From NCBI GenBank assembly GCA_002457435.1, contig NTLA01000017.1:1-42358 (forward strand): 42,358 bases of DNA. The letters are read 5' to 3'. Position 1 is the stretch's first letter; every line of letters begins with the position of its first letter. Under the pieces are notes generated by a model that saw only the letters and a list, made by a program, of their open reading frames with translations, was not told where the DNA came from and did no database searches. The translations under genes and the position numbers were made by a program. Source of the stretch: Acidimicrobiales bacterium MED-G01. GTDB taxonomy: Bacteria > Actinomycetota > Acidimicrobiia > Acidimicrobiales > Poriferisodalaceae. Shown piece after piece: positions 8,204-16,350 of this stretch.

Positions 8204-8228
8204 GGATCCATTGTCGCTGCTACTGGGC

Positions 8229-8444
8229 TCATGTCAATCCCTGCGCCATCAACACAGCGTCCGCTTCAAGAGTGGTCGCGGCCAGCTTCACCCCGTCTTC
8301 GCTCTCGGGGCTCTCCCCGATCAACAAGTTCCCACCGCAGCGCACTGCGACCACGCGATCAACCCCGAGGTCTGCCAATGTTCGAGGAATTGCGCCGGGT
8401 CCCGATGTAACGAATGGTCATCGTATTCGCAGCGGTGTTCCCAT
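8229..8444 (-). pseudogene. Small gene interrupted by an in-frame TGA
   Basis: The minus strand reads from ATG at 8444 through eight codons to a TGA at 8418-8420, then continues open for 62 codons to a TGA stop at 8229-8231. The downstream part reads like a genuine protein (for example T-L-A-D-L-G-V-D-R-V-V-A-V-R and L-L-I-G-E-S-P-E-S-E-D-G). The whole would be about 71 residues with one unread codon. TGG to TGA is the simplest explanation. A second ATG at 8421 lies one base out of frame, so a single-base error could also join the parts. I do not recognise the family. It fills the space between the FMN protein and the divergent DUF1330 gene. Confidence 0.45.
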
Positions 8445-8491
8445 TTGACTAAAACGTGTAGGTGTGAGTGTCGGTGCTGAATGGGGGATGA

Positions 8492-8911
8492 ATGAGTGTT
8501 CATCGAGAACAACTACATATCGAAGGGTTGGAAGAACTCGATGTAGATGAACCTGTTGTGATGCTGAATCTGATGCAATTCAGGGATAAATCCTTAGACG
8601 GTGAGGGCAGCGGTTGGGATGCGTACCAGAGGTACAGCCGAGGAGTTATCGGACTACTGAAAGCCAACAAAGGAACGATTCTTTGGGCGGGACCTGTGAC
8701 GACGTTGGCGTTGGGGGATCTGGCAGATGGATCATGGGATTACGTCTCTCTCGTTTTGTACCCTCGACCGGCCGCATTCATCGACATGATGACGTCGCAG
8801 GAGTATCACGCCCCCAACGTGCACAGGGAAAACGGAACCGAGCGGCACACGATTATCGCCATGAGTACTGATTACTCAAAATTTTTAGGCGTCCACAATC
8901 GAGAGACCTGA
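8492..8911 (+). CDS. DUF1330-like protein
   Basis: The 139-residue protein resembles the DUF1330 family, small alpha-beta barrel dimers of the ferredoxin-like type. The typical features are V-V-M-L-N-L-M-Q-F-R-D near residue 22, a W-A-G-P-V motif around residue 64, the W-D-Y-V-S-L-V-L-Y-P-R strand and the F-I-D-M-M-T-S-Q-E-Y helix. The biochemical role of this family is not established. The ATG at 8492 has GGGGGATG just upstream. It lies 29 bases before the AroM-family gene and may be the first gene of that operon. Confidence 0.78.
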   Translation: MSVHREQLHIEGLEELDVDEPVVMLNLMQFRDKSLDGEGSGWDAYQRYSRGVIGLLKANKGTILWAGPVTTLALGDLADGSWDYVSLVLYPRPAAFIDMMTSQEYHAPNVHRENGTERHTIIAMSTDYSKFLGVHNRET

Positions 8912-8940
8912 CAAAAACTTTAAACGAGGGGTGGATTACA

Positions 8941-9600
8941 GTGAGCATCGTGGAGTCGCTGCTTGTCGTAACTATCGGCCAATCGCCTCGGGAGGATATC
9001 CAAACTGAGCTCCGCCAAATTCTGGGAGAGCGACCCATTGAAGTCCGCGGCGCTTTAGACGGGCTATCTAATGATGAAGTAGCTGAATTAGCGCCTAGAC
9101 GTGCGGCTGATACGTTCCACACCCGCCTGTCCGACGGCACCGAGGTCATGGTCTCTAAGGAGGCAGTCACTGGTCGCTTAACTGAAATACTTGAACAGAG
9201 CGACAGCCGCCCAGTACTGGTTGCCTGCACTGGTCAATTTGAAGGATTACCGAACTATCCGAACGCACTATTCCCATCCGCGATTCTGGGACGCATTGTC
9301 GAGGCAGTTGCCCCAGCTCGCAGCACCCTGGGTGTACTCGTTCCTCTCGCAGAACAGGTCGAATCGTTAACACAGCAGTGGCAACGCCCTGATCGAGAGG
9401 TCGTTGTTGCTGCGGTCAAGCCCGGAGAAGACCCCGGCCAGGCAGCCACAACATTGTCTGATGCAGGTGTAGACCTCGTGGTGCTCGACTGTTTCGGCTA
9501 TGAAGCTGCACTGTTGAACAGCGTTCGAGAAATTACCGGGGTACCAGTCTTGTCAGCTGTGCGCTGCACAGCCCATGTGGCGTCAGAGATGCTCGGATGA
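8941..9600 (+). CDS. AroM-family protein, racemase-like fold
   Basis: The 219-residue protein matches the AroM family, which shares its fold with Asp/Glu and hydantoin racemases. The N-terminal T-I-G-Q-S-P-R-E-D (11-19) is the family signature. Two cysteines sit where the paired catalytic cysteines of the racemases lie: C96 in L-V-A-C-T-G and C184 in V-L-D-C-F-G. I infer a racemase or epimerase acting on a hydantoin or amino acid, because the next two genes are DUF917 and a hydantoinase. The GTG start at 8941 follows a GAGGGG element. Its stop overlaps the next start (ATGA at 9597-9600), so translation is coupled. Confidence 0.82.
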   Translation: MSIVESLLVVTIGQSPREDIQTELRQILGERPIEVRGALDGLSNDEVAELAPRRAADTFHTRLSDGTEVMVSKEAVTGRLTEILEQSDSRPVLVACTGQFEGLPNYPNALFPSAILGRIVEAVAPARSTLGVLVPLAEQVESLTQQWQRPDREVVVAAVKPGEDPGQAATTLSDAGVDLVVLDCFGYEAALLNSVREITGVPVLSAVRCTAHVASEMLG

Positions 9601-10673
9601 CACGTATCTTGGACGCCCAGGACGTCGACGACCTCGCCGTCGGCGCTTGGGTTCTGGGCACCGGTGGAGGCGGAAGCCCTTATCTCAATCACCTCAACAT
9701 GCAACGTATTGCCGCCGATGGCATGCAGTTCGAACTTATCGACCCTCAAGAATTAGACGACCAGGCAAGGGTCGCTGTGGTGTCAACAATGGGAGCGCCA
9801 CTGGTAATGCAAGAACGGCTGCAAGACCCACGTGACGTGGCACGAGCCGTGGAGGTGATGGCCGAACACACCGGATCGACTTTTGACGCAGTTATGGCAA
9901 CCGAAATTGGCGGTTCGAACGCCTTTCAGCCGCTAATGGCCTCAGCACACCTTGAAATACCAATCGTTGACGCAGACGCTATGGGTAGGGCATACCCAGA
10001 GGCCCAAATGACGAGCTTCGCTATAGGCGGTCTTCAACCGTGGCCACTAGCACTTGTCGACCCACGCGGTGTGGAAGCAATCGTCACGCAGGTTCCCACA
10101 TGGAAGTGGATGGAACGTGCCAGTAGGGCCCTAACTATCGAAACAGGTTCGATGGCAGCGACGTGCAAAGCACCGAGAAGCGGAGCAGAGGTCAAGCGTT
10201 GGGGAGTGGCGAACTCCATGAGTTTCGCGATACATCTGGGAGCGGAAGTCCGAAAAGCCCGGGTCGGGCACGACGACCCGGTCGCGGCGATATGTTCAGC
10301 AGCGGACGGCCAAGTTCTTTTTACGGGCAAGATTGTTGATGTGGATCGTCACACGACGGGTGGTTTTCTGCGTGGGGTCGCGAAGATTTCGGGCCTGGAT
10401 CAATATTCGGGTTCAGAGGTAGAGCTTGACTTTCAGAACGAATGGCTTGTAGCACGCCTTGAAAATCAGGTCATCGCGACCGTGCCGCATCTCATCTGCC
10501 TGCTAGATGCAACATCAGGTGAAGCGATCGGAACCGAGACCGCTCGCTATGGACAACGGGTAGCACTGGTTGGTATTTCTGCGCCACCGCTGTTTCTCAG
10601 TTCAACTGCTCTCGAGTACGTCGGCCCTCGTGCGATGGGGTACAACCTCGACCCAGTGGACCCTTGCCCATGA
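9597..10673 (+). CDS. DUF917 family protein (S-methyl-thiohydantoin desulfurase-like)
   Basis: The 358-residue protein is of the DUF917 family. It begins with D-V-D-D-L-A-V-G-A-W-V-L-G-T-G-G-G-G-S-P, the hallmark segment, followed by S-T-M-G-A-P-L-V near residue 63 and a central A-T-E-I-G-G-S-N. The family is named in Pfam for a thiohydantoin desulfurase, and members usually sit beside hydantoinase/oxoprolinase genes, as here. A role in processing a hydantoin or thiohydantoin ring is therefore likely, but the substrate is open. ATGA overlaps join it to AroM upstream and to the hydantoinase downstream (10670-10673). Confidence 0.87.
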   Translation: MTRILDAQDVDDLAVGAWVLGTGGGGSPYLNHLNMQRIAADGMQFELIDPQELDDQARVAVVSTMGAPLVMQERLQDPRDVARAVEVMAEHTGSTFDAVMATEIGGSNAFQPLMASAHLEIPIVDADAMGRAYPEAQMTSFAIGGLQPWPLALVDPRGVEAIVTQVPTWKWMERASRALTIETGSMAATCKAPRSGAEVKRWGVANSMSFAIHLGAEVRKARVGHDDPVAAICSAADGQVLFTGKIVDVDRHTTGGFLRGVAKISGLDQYSGSEVELDFQNEWLVARLENQVIATVPHLICLLDATSGEAIGTETARYGQRVALVGISAPPLFLSSTALEYVGPRAMGYNLDPVDPCP

Positions 10674-12202
10674 GACGTATCGGTATTGATGTCGGCGGAA
10701 CTAACACAGACGGCGCTCTACTGGACGGCGAACGAGTGGTCGAGACAATCAAGACACCGACCACCACCGATGTTCTCGGCGGAATTCGAAACGTCCTTGA
10801 TGGGCTTTCGCATCGAGACATCGGCGCAGTAGTAATTGGTACGACCCAGTTCACCAACGCTGTGGTGCAGCGATCGAACCTGAATCGTGTCGGGTTCCTT
10901 CGAATCGGACTCCCAGCAGGCCGCTCATTACCTCCGCTGTCCGGATGGCCATCCGATCTCGCCGAAACAGTTCGCAGTGACATGTTCCTCGTTCGGGGCG
11001 GCATTGAATACGACGGCCGTCCTTTCGAAGAACTCGATGAACCGGCGGTGATTGATGCCGCTCGCCAGTTCGCTGACAGCGGTATTGATGCCATCGTCGT
11101 AGCAGGCAGCTTTTCGCCAATTGATACCCGGCAGGAAATTCGAGCAGCCGAACTCATTGCAGAACACCATCCAAAAGCTCAAGTCACGGTTTCACATCGG
11201 CTTGGCCAACTAGGTCTTCTAGAACGAGAAAACGCAGCGGGTCTCAACGCCTGCCTTATTGAGCTTGCCACATCAGTTATCGCGGCCTTTGGAGCTGCGA
11301 TAGACCAAGCGGGGCTCGGATCTCAAACGCGTCTGTTTCTAACCCAAAACAACGGCACACTTCTGCAAATTGACGAGGCGGTCAAGTATCCAGTGCTTAC
11401 CTTCGCATCGGGTCCTACGAATTCCATGAGAGGAGCAGCCGCGCTTGGAGGAGTTGATGATGGACTTGTAGTGGACGTAGGAGGGACCACCGCAGATTTT
11501 GGAGCACTGGTATCGGGTTATCCCCGACAAGCGAACGCAGCAGTTGAAGTGGGAGGAGTACGCACCTTATTTCAACTCCCAGATGTTCTTTCAATAGGCC
11601 TAGGTGGAGGGAGCAGAATTCACACAAATCCGCTCCGACTGGGTCCCGACAGCGTTGGCCAGCGACTAGTTACAGAAGCACTTGCCTTCGGTGGCTCTGT
11701 ACCGACGCTCACCGATGCCGCGATAGCGGCGGGATCGCTGCAGGTTGACGGCACCTCTCGTCCCGATCTACCTAACGCCGACGAAGTACTCAACTATGCA
11801 GCAAAGATGATTGCCGATGGTGCTGACCGGATGAAACTTTCCTCGCTCGAAGTTCCACTGATCGCCGTGGGCGGTGGGGCTTTTGCAGTGTCCGACGCGA
11901 TGGTAGGGATCAAAGAGGTAATTCGGCCAGTTCACGGTGACACCGCCAACGCAATCGGGGCTGCGTTAGCTGAAGTGAGCGGAGTGACCGACCGAGTGTT
12001 CCATGACATGGGACACGATGCAGCAGTCTCAGAGGCTATTCGGCTTGCCACAGAAGACGCAGTGGCGTCGGGGGCTGATTCAACTCTCGTCGAAGTGATC
12101 GAAGTTGAAGATCTGCCACTCGCTTATCTTCCAGGTGATGCCCGGCGCATCCGAGTTCGGGTGGTAGGTCCACTCGAAAGCCTCCACAGTTCTAGCAGTT
12201 AG
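10670..12202 (+). CDS. Hydantoinase/oxoprolinase family ATPase (HyuA-like)
   Basis: The 510-residue protein is the short (about 510-residue) form of HyuA, which hydrolyses ATP to open a hydantoin or 5-oxoproline ring. The phosphate-1 motif I-D-V-G-G-T-N-T-D is at residues 6-14 and the phosphate-2-like V-D-V-G-G-T-T-A-D lies near residue 268, showing the actin-like ATPase core in two halves. G-L-G-G-G-S follows near residue 314. I chose the ATG at 10670, which overlaps the DUF917 stop. A TTG at 10664 is possible but less likely. No HyuB-type partner follows; the DUF917 protein may take that place. Confidence 0.88.
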   Translation: MRRIGIDVGGTNTDGALLDGERVVETIKTPTTTDVLGGIRNVLDGLSHRDIGAVVIGTTQFTNAVVQRSNLNRVGFLRIGLPAGRSLPPLSGWPSDLAETVRSDMFLVRGGIEYDGRPFEELDEPAVIDAARQFADSGIDAIVVAGSFSPIDTRQEIRAAELIAEHHPKAQVTVSHRLGQLGLLERENAAGLNACLIELATSVIAAFGAAIDQAGLGSQTRLFLTQNNGTLLQIDEAVKYPVLTFASGPTNSMRGAAALGGVDDGLVVDVGGTTADFGALVSGYPRQANAAVEVGGVRTLFQLPDVLSIGLGGGSRIHTNPLRLGPDSVGQRLVTEALAFGGSVPTLTDAAIAAGSLQVDGTSRPDLPNADEVLNYAAKMIADGADRMKLSSLEVPLIAVGGGAFAVSDAMVGIKEVIRPVHGDTANAIGAALAEVSGVTDRVFHDMGHDAAVSEAIRLATEDAVASGADSTLVEVIEVEDLPLAYLPGDARRIRVRVVGPLESLHSSSS

Positions 12203-12210
12203 TGTTGATT

Positions 12211-13035
12211 ATGCGATTCGACCAACCTGAACAGCCGAAACGCAGCCTTTCAGAATCCGAAGTGGCGTCACTGAAAGCAGACGGCGTGATTCGTGCCCCC
12301 AAAGTGTTGTCTGACAGTTGGGTTGAGCGAATTGCCATGGCTATAGAACACACGCAAGAGTCGCCAAGCAAGCTCGGTGAGGCACTATCTCTTAAGGACC
12401 GCGGTTTCACCTCCGATCTGTTCATGTGGTTACAGAGCGACTATTTCAAAGACATAGTGTTCGGTTCGCCGTTAGCAAGGCTGGCGCAGCAGGTTCTTGG
12501 CTCGTCGTCGGTGACTCATTGGTATGACCAGTTGTTCTTAAAGGAACCGGGATCCACTGTTCCCACCCCTTGGCACCACGATCTGACTTTTTGGCCAATT
12601 GCTGGCGAGCAAATTATCAGTATGTGGATTCCGGTCAACAATGTCACGTCTGAGTCAAGCGGACTCCAATTCGTGAGGGGTTCACACCGGTGGTCGAACC
12701 GCTTCAAAGCAATAACTCCGGATTACAACTCTTACATGATTAATCCAGAGCTTGAAGATATGCCTGATATCGACTCCAACCGCGAGCAGTATGAGGTTCT
12801 TGCATGGGACCTTGAGCCTGGGGATGTGCTGATTTTTCACCCCCTTACCGTTCACGGCTCGCAAGGCAACTCGTCATTAACTGACCGTCGTTGGGGGTTT
12901 GCCAGTCGTTGGGTTGGAGAAGACGTTGTGTATGACCCGAAGCCGCACACGATGCCGTTGCCCCCAGAACATGGGCTCGACCCAGGAGACAAACTCGGAG
13001 GACCCATATTCCCCACTGTGTTGGAGGGCGCCTAA
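12211..13035 (+). CDS. Phytanoyl-CoA dioxygenase family protein
   Basis: The 274-residue protein is an Fe(II)/2-oxoglutarate dioxygenase of the PhyH type. The iron ligands are the H122-x-D124 pair in W-H-H-D-L-T-F-W and the distal H215 in T-V-H-G-S; R226 or R227 probably binds 2-oxoglutarate. The double-stranded beta-helix spans about 85-235. The ATG at 12211 is 8 bases beyond the hydantoinase stop; the GTG at 12202 overlaps that stop and is an alternative start. It is probably the last gene of the hydantoin operon, which suggests hydroxylation of a small molecule feeding or leaving that pathway. It ends 18 bases from the convergent MFS gene. Confidence 0.87.
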   Translation: MRFDQPEQPKRSLSESEVASLKADGVIRAPKVLSDSWVERIAMAIEHTQESPSKLGEALSLKDRGFTSDLFMWLQSDYFKDIVFGSPLARLAQQVLGSSSVTHWYDQLFLKEPGSTVPTPWHHDLTFWPIAGEQIISMWIPVNNVTSESSGLQFVRGSHRWSNRFKAITPDYNSYMINPELEDMPDIDSNREQYEVLAWDLEPGDVLIFHPLTVHGSQGNSSLTDRRWGFASRWVGEDVVYDPKPHTMPLPPEHGLDPGDKLGGPIFPTVLEGA

Positions 13036-13052
13036 CTTCGCTCGGTTAGGGG

Positions 13053-14243
13053 TCATTCGTTTGAGGATTGAGGGACCTTTTCTTGTGGGCCGCCAATACC
13101 GGCGGTGAGCTTCCATCCCACGGTTAAGAGAATGGCCATGGTTATGGAAGTGACAAGCCAGGCTGCAGTATTTCCGGCGGTCGCATAGATAGCTGCCAAA
13201 ACAAGTGCGGCTATGGCTGCAGTACCGACCTCGATCGCGCTTGCAAGTCCCTGTGCGGCTGCTTGACGGTTTTCGGAGACCGAAATTGAAATCAGCATGG
13301 TGCCAGCCGGAAAGCCGATGCCTTCGGCGAAGCCACATGCCACGGTGAGCAATATCAACGCCAAAAGCCCCGGCAATAGACCGAATAAAGCCGAAAAAGC
13401 CGCGCAGGTAGCGACCATCCCGATGGCCCATTTCCGAGAACCATAACGTTGGGCGAGTGTGCCGCCCCATGGGGCTAACACGGCGATGGGAAGGGCGACA
13501 CACGTCACGGTCACACCGATCTGCCATTGAGAAGCACCTCGATTGTCCATGTCGAGAATCCACACCGATTCGAACGCCCCGATAAAGACGAAGTAGGCAG
13601 ATACAACCGAACATGCTCCGACTAGCCGGCGATTTCGCAACAGGTCAGATAAAGGTTGCCGCGCAACGTCTTTAGCGGCCGTATCGCTTTGGGCTCGCCA
13701 CGCCGTGGGAATGAGTAGCGCCAGAAAGACTGCCATAAACCAGAACGGGGCACGGAAGCCGCCAATCGCGTTAAGCGCTGCAGCCGCAGCAGGCCCGACG
13801 ACGAAGCCGGCCACATCAAACGCCCCTAACCGACCTATGTTTCGACCAAGGTTTTGAGGGTCGGCGACGATGACAGTGCGACGAGCGGCAGGTTGCGCTA
13901 CCCCAAATGCCAGGCCCATCAATACGCGGCCCAACATGAACAACCAAAATTCTGTTGCGACTGCCATAACAACTAGAGCGGCAAGCCCCAACAAAAGGCC
14001 TGAGCGCAGCATTAACGGAGCCCGACCCCGGTCTGCTTGAGGACCTAACGCCAATGCCGCGATAAAACCTGCGCCCAGTCCGCCAGCGACTGACGCCCCG
14101 ATCGCGAACTCAGAAAATCCAAGGTTGTTTCGGAACTCCGCCAAGAGCGTTATAACGCTCGCCAACCCCGCCGCCATCCCGAAGACGATCAAATAATAAG
14201 GCAACAGGCTCGGACCTGATTTAACACTGTTTGGCGATGTCAT
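13053..14243 (-). CDS. Major facilitator superfamily transporter
   Basis: The 396-residue integral membrane protein has twelve predicted hydrophobic segments in two halves, with a polar loop near residues 183-205. The loop after helix 2 contains L-G-P-Q-A-D-R-G-R, a form of the MFS motif A. Helix 4 begins with L-G-R-V-L-M-G-L-A-F-G. Proton-driven drug or metabolite export is common for this length and layout, but the substrate cannot be told. It stands alone on the minus strand, convergent with the dioxygenase and divergent from the small Cys protein at 14456. Confidence 0.87.
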   Translation of the reverse strand: MTSPNSVKSGPSLLPYYLIVFGMAAGLASVITLLAEFRNNLGFSEFAIGASVAGGLGAGFIAALALGPQADRGRAPLMLRSGLLLGLAALVVMAVATEFWLFMLGRVLMGLAFGVAQPAARRTVIVADPQNLGRNIGRLGAFDVAGFVVGPAAAAALNAIGGFRAPFWFMAVFLALLIPTAWRAQSDTAAKDVARQPLSDLLRNRRLVGACSVVSAYFVFIGAFESVWILDMDNRGASQWQIGVTVTCVALPIAVLAPWGGTLAQRYGSRKWAIGMVATCAAFSALFGLLPGLLALILLTVACGFAEGIGFPAGTMLISISVSENRQAAAQGLASAIEVGTAAIAALVLAAIYATAGNTAAWLVTSITMAILLTVGWKLTAGIGGPQEKVPQSSNE

Positions 14244-14455
14244 GTAGGTCGTTGCGCCTTTGCCGTACCGGACGGAGAGATGATAACGGTCGCTCAGCTA
14301 ACTCCTATGATTCTGCCCCAGATATCAGCGATATGAGGCTGTTTAAGATGGTTACCGTTTGAGGACAGTTTGGTTAAGACCATAAAAAAAATCTTGGCGA
14401 AGAAGTGAGCTGCTGGTACAAAGAAAGCTGAACAAATGAAAGTAGAAACAGCAAA

Positions 14456-14623
14456 ATGAAATTCCCACACCACGCAAGTGGTCGGGCTCGGTCGTATCGA
14501 AGTACCTACAGATGCACCTCATGCCGCACTTCCATTCATTGGGACGGCACCGTCAAGGCCTACGTCTCTGACGAACAATTAACCGAAACCTGTGCCAAAT
14601 CAACAGAAGGCCATACCTGCTAG
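14456..14623 (+). CDS. Small Cys-containing protein, possible zinc ribbon (55 aa)
   Basis: The frame from ATG at 14456 encodes 55 residues with a basic, Arg- and Ser-rich N-terminus and a C-x2-C pair at C20-C23, then C46 and the final residue C55. A C-x2-C with further cysteines suggests a metal-binding or redox protein. A clear hairpin terminator follows 25 bases after the TAG stop, which supports transcription of this short gene as its own unit. No strong ribosome site is seen before the ATG. I do not recognise the family. Confidence 0.55.
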   Translation: MKFPHHASGRARSYRSTYRCTSCRTSIHWDGTVKAYVSDEQLTETCAKSTEGHTC

Positions 14624-14647
14624 AAATCAAAAAGCAGAACCGCTTAT

Positions 14648-14690
14648 AAGAGACTTCCGCCGTCAAAGTGGAGGTCTCTTTACTTTTTCT
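14648..14690 (+). terminator. Rho-independent terminator after the small Cys protein
   Basis: AAGAGACTTCC (14648-14658) pairs with GGAGGTCTCTT (14670-14680), with one G-T pair, around an 11-base loop. It is followed by TACTTTTTCT, a T-rich tract on the plus strand. It lies between the small Cys gene and arfB, ending about 17 bases before the arfB start, so arfB probably needs its own promoter or partial readthrough. Confidence 0.75.
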
Positions 14691-14706
14691 CAGTCACAAT
14701 GGGTCT

Positions 14707-15123
14707 ATGAAGTTCTCTCATCTCAAGGTCAGAGACGACTTCGTTATCGAAGGTCATGAACTCGAGTGGCAGTTTTCAACTTCCGGTGGCCCGGGTGGCC
14801 AGCACGCTAACCGTGCACAAACACGCGCCGAAGTTCGCTGGAATATAGCCACTTCCCAAGCTGGAACTATCGAACAACGCACGCGCTTGATCAACCTTTT
14901 TGGTGAACTCGTAACTATTCGTGCAGACCAGTATCGCTCTCAGAAACGCAATAGAGATGAAGCGCTAAGGCGCTTGTCAACCAGAGTGCGCGATGCATTA
15001 GAAGTTCAACGTCGGAGGAAGAACACTCGTCCTAGCAGGTCTGCGAAAAGTAAACGGACGGATGCCAAGACTCAACGTGGTCGACTCAAGCGACAACGCC
15101 GACGCCCCTCGTTAGATGATTGA
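14707..15123 (+). CDS. arfB: ArfB-type alternative ribosome-rescue factor
   Basis: The 138-residue protein is a release-factor-like peptidyl-tRNA hydrolase that frees stalled ribosomes without codon recognition. The catalytic G-G-Q is at residues 30-32 in S-G-G-P-G-G-Q-H-A-N. The C-terminus from about residue 95 is a long Arg/Lys-rich tail, which in ArfB enters the empty mRNA channel. The codon-recognition domains of RF1/RF2 are absent, as expected. I chose the ATG at 14707 because the frame's earlier start at 14668 lies inside the terminator hairpin and adds no family sequence. Confidence 0.9.
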   Translation: MKFSHLKVRDDFVIEGHELEWQFSTSGGPGGQHANRAQTRAEVRWNIATSQAGTIEQRTRLINLFGELVTIRADQYRSQKRNRDEALRRLSTRVRDALEVQRRRKNTRPSRSAKSKRTDAKTQRGRLKRQRRRPSLDD

Positions 15124-15206
15124 TACTTGTCTTTGGTAGTTGCTGGACAGGAACGTCGAAGGGATTCTGGGGAAACGTGTTCTCGGTGAGAGAACTAACT
15201 ACCTGT

Positions 15207-16241
15207 TCACCCTTCTAAGAGCGCACGCAACTTCGGAATAACCTCATTGGCGAATCTGGTGAGGGAATCGTTCATGACAGAGGGCGCTAGACCTGGAGGA
15301 CCCCCCCAAGTCACCAAATCAGTTATGCCGTTGTCGGTAATGAGTTGTTCGAGTTCTGTGACGCAATGGTCTACAGAACCAACAGTCCAGGCAAGGGGAT
15401 TGAGCGGGATGGGAGTTCGTGTCTTCTTTGGCCCTGATCTGTCAGCGACTTCAGATTTGTGATCGCGGCTCGCTTTGATGAGTCCTACGTAAACATCTCG
15501 CCGGTATTGCTCGGCTACGGCAACAGGTTCCCACTCTTTCTCGGGATCGTCGGTAACGAAGACGCCCCTGATCAAACCGACACGACGATCGCTAACATCC
15601 TCGACAGCGGCTTTCCAAGGGTCAATAGTTAGGTGCTTTGGGCCCTGTGGGAGTAGGTGCGTTCCAAATGTCGCCGCCCGTTTTGCACCGGCTGGACTAG
15701 TAGCGGCGAGCCACAGCGGGGGACCTCCCGGTTGAACCGGATCAGGCGTGACTCGAAGGTCGGAGAATCGGTAACGCTTGCCTGCAAAACTGAATGACTC
15801 GCCGCTCCAAGCGAGTTGCAGAACCTGTAACGCTTCTTCGGTCAGGGAGACGCGACGGCTTATGGGGATATCAAATCCTTGGAATTCGTGTGTGGCGTAA
15901 CCCATTCCCACTCCGAGTTCCATTCGCCCATTAGAGATGTTGTCAAGAATCGCTAGATCTTCAGCTAAACGAACTGGATGTCTGAATGGCAAAAGACATA
16001 TGTCGGTTGAGAATCTTATTCGGGCTGTTTTTGCCGCTGCTGCCGCAGCAACTGGGACAAAATTAGGCAAGTAGCCGTCTTCAATGAAGTGGTGTTCAGT
16101 GAACCAACAGAGCTCCATCCCAAGGGACTCGGCCAATTCAATCTGTTCGAAAGTTTCTGCGTATACCTGGGGCATTGTGATGTCGCTCGCAGGTGGGCAG
16201 CGAAAGTCATGGACAATGCCGAAACGTAAGGGTGGAGTCAT
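15207..16241 (-). CDS. LLM-class flavin-dependent oxidoreductase
   Basis: The 344-residue protein is a luciferase-like flavin oxidoreductase of normal length. It begins T-P-P-L-R-F-G-I-V-H-D-F-R, has C-W-F-T-E-H-H-F near residues 45-52 (the usual motif on strand 2), and G-R-M-E-L-G-V-G-M-G-Y-A-T-H-E-F in the middle. The ATG at 16241 fits the family start and is where a decayed paralogue also starts to match (17368-17506). The frame is open to 16430 but the extra 63 residues show no family features. The substrate is unknown. The gene diverges from the membrane-anchored protein at 16351. Confidence 0.87.
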   Translation of the reverse strand: MTPPLRFGIVHDFRCPPASDITMPQVYAETFEQIELAESLGMELCWFTEHHFIEDGYLPNFVPVAAAAAAKTARIRFSTDICLLPFRHPVRLAEDLAILDNISNGRMELGVGMGYATHEFQGFDIPISRRVSLTEEALQVLQLAWSGESFSFAGKRYRFSDLRVTPDPVQPGGPPLWLAATSPAGAKRAATFGTHLLPQGPKHLTIDPWKAAVEDVSDRRVGLIRGVFVTDDPEKEWEPVAVAEQYRRDVYVGLIKASRDHKSEVADRSGPKKTRTPIPLNPLAWTVGSVDHCVTELEQLITDNGITDLVTWGGPPGLAPSVMNDSLTRFANEVIPKLRALLEG

Positions 16242-16350
16242 AACTTCAAAATAACTGCGTTTCCCCGCTCGTGGGACGAACAAGAAAGAGAAGTGCCCGA
16301 AACGCCCGTCAGTCAAGTGGCCCGTCTCTGAGTTCATGGAACAATGAGGT

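Noticed and set aside
9597-12202. Ergothioneine degradation pathway
   Set aside because: DUF917 and hydantoinase are involved in known thiohydantoin routes, but no ergothionase or thiolurocanate enzyme is in the window, so the specific pathway is unsupported.
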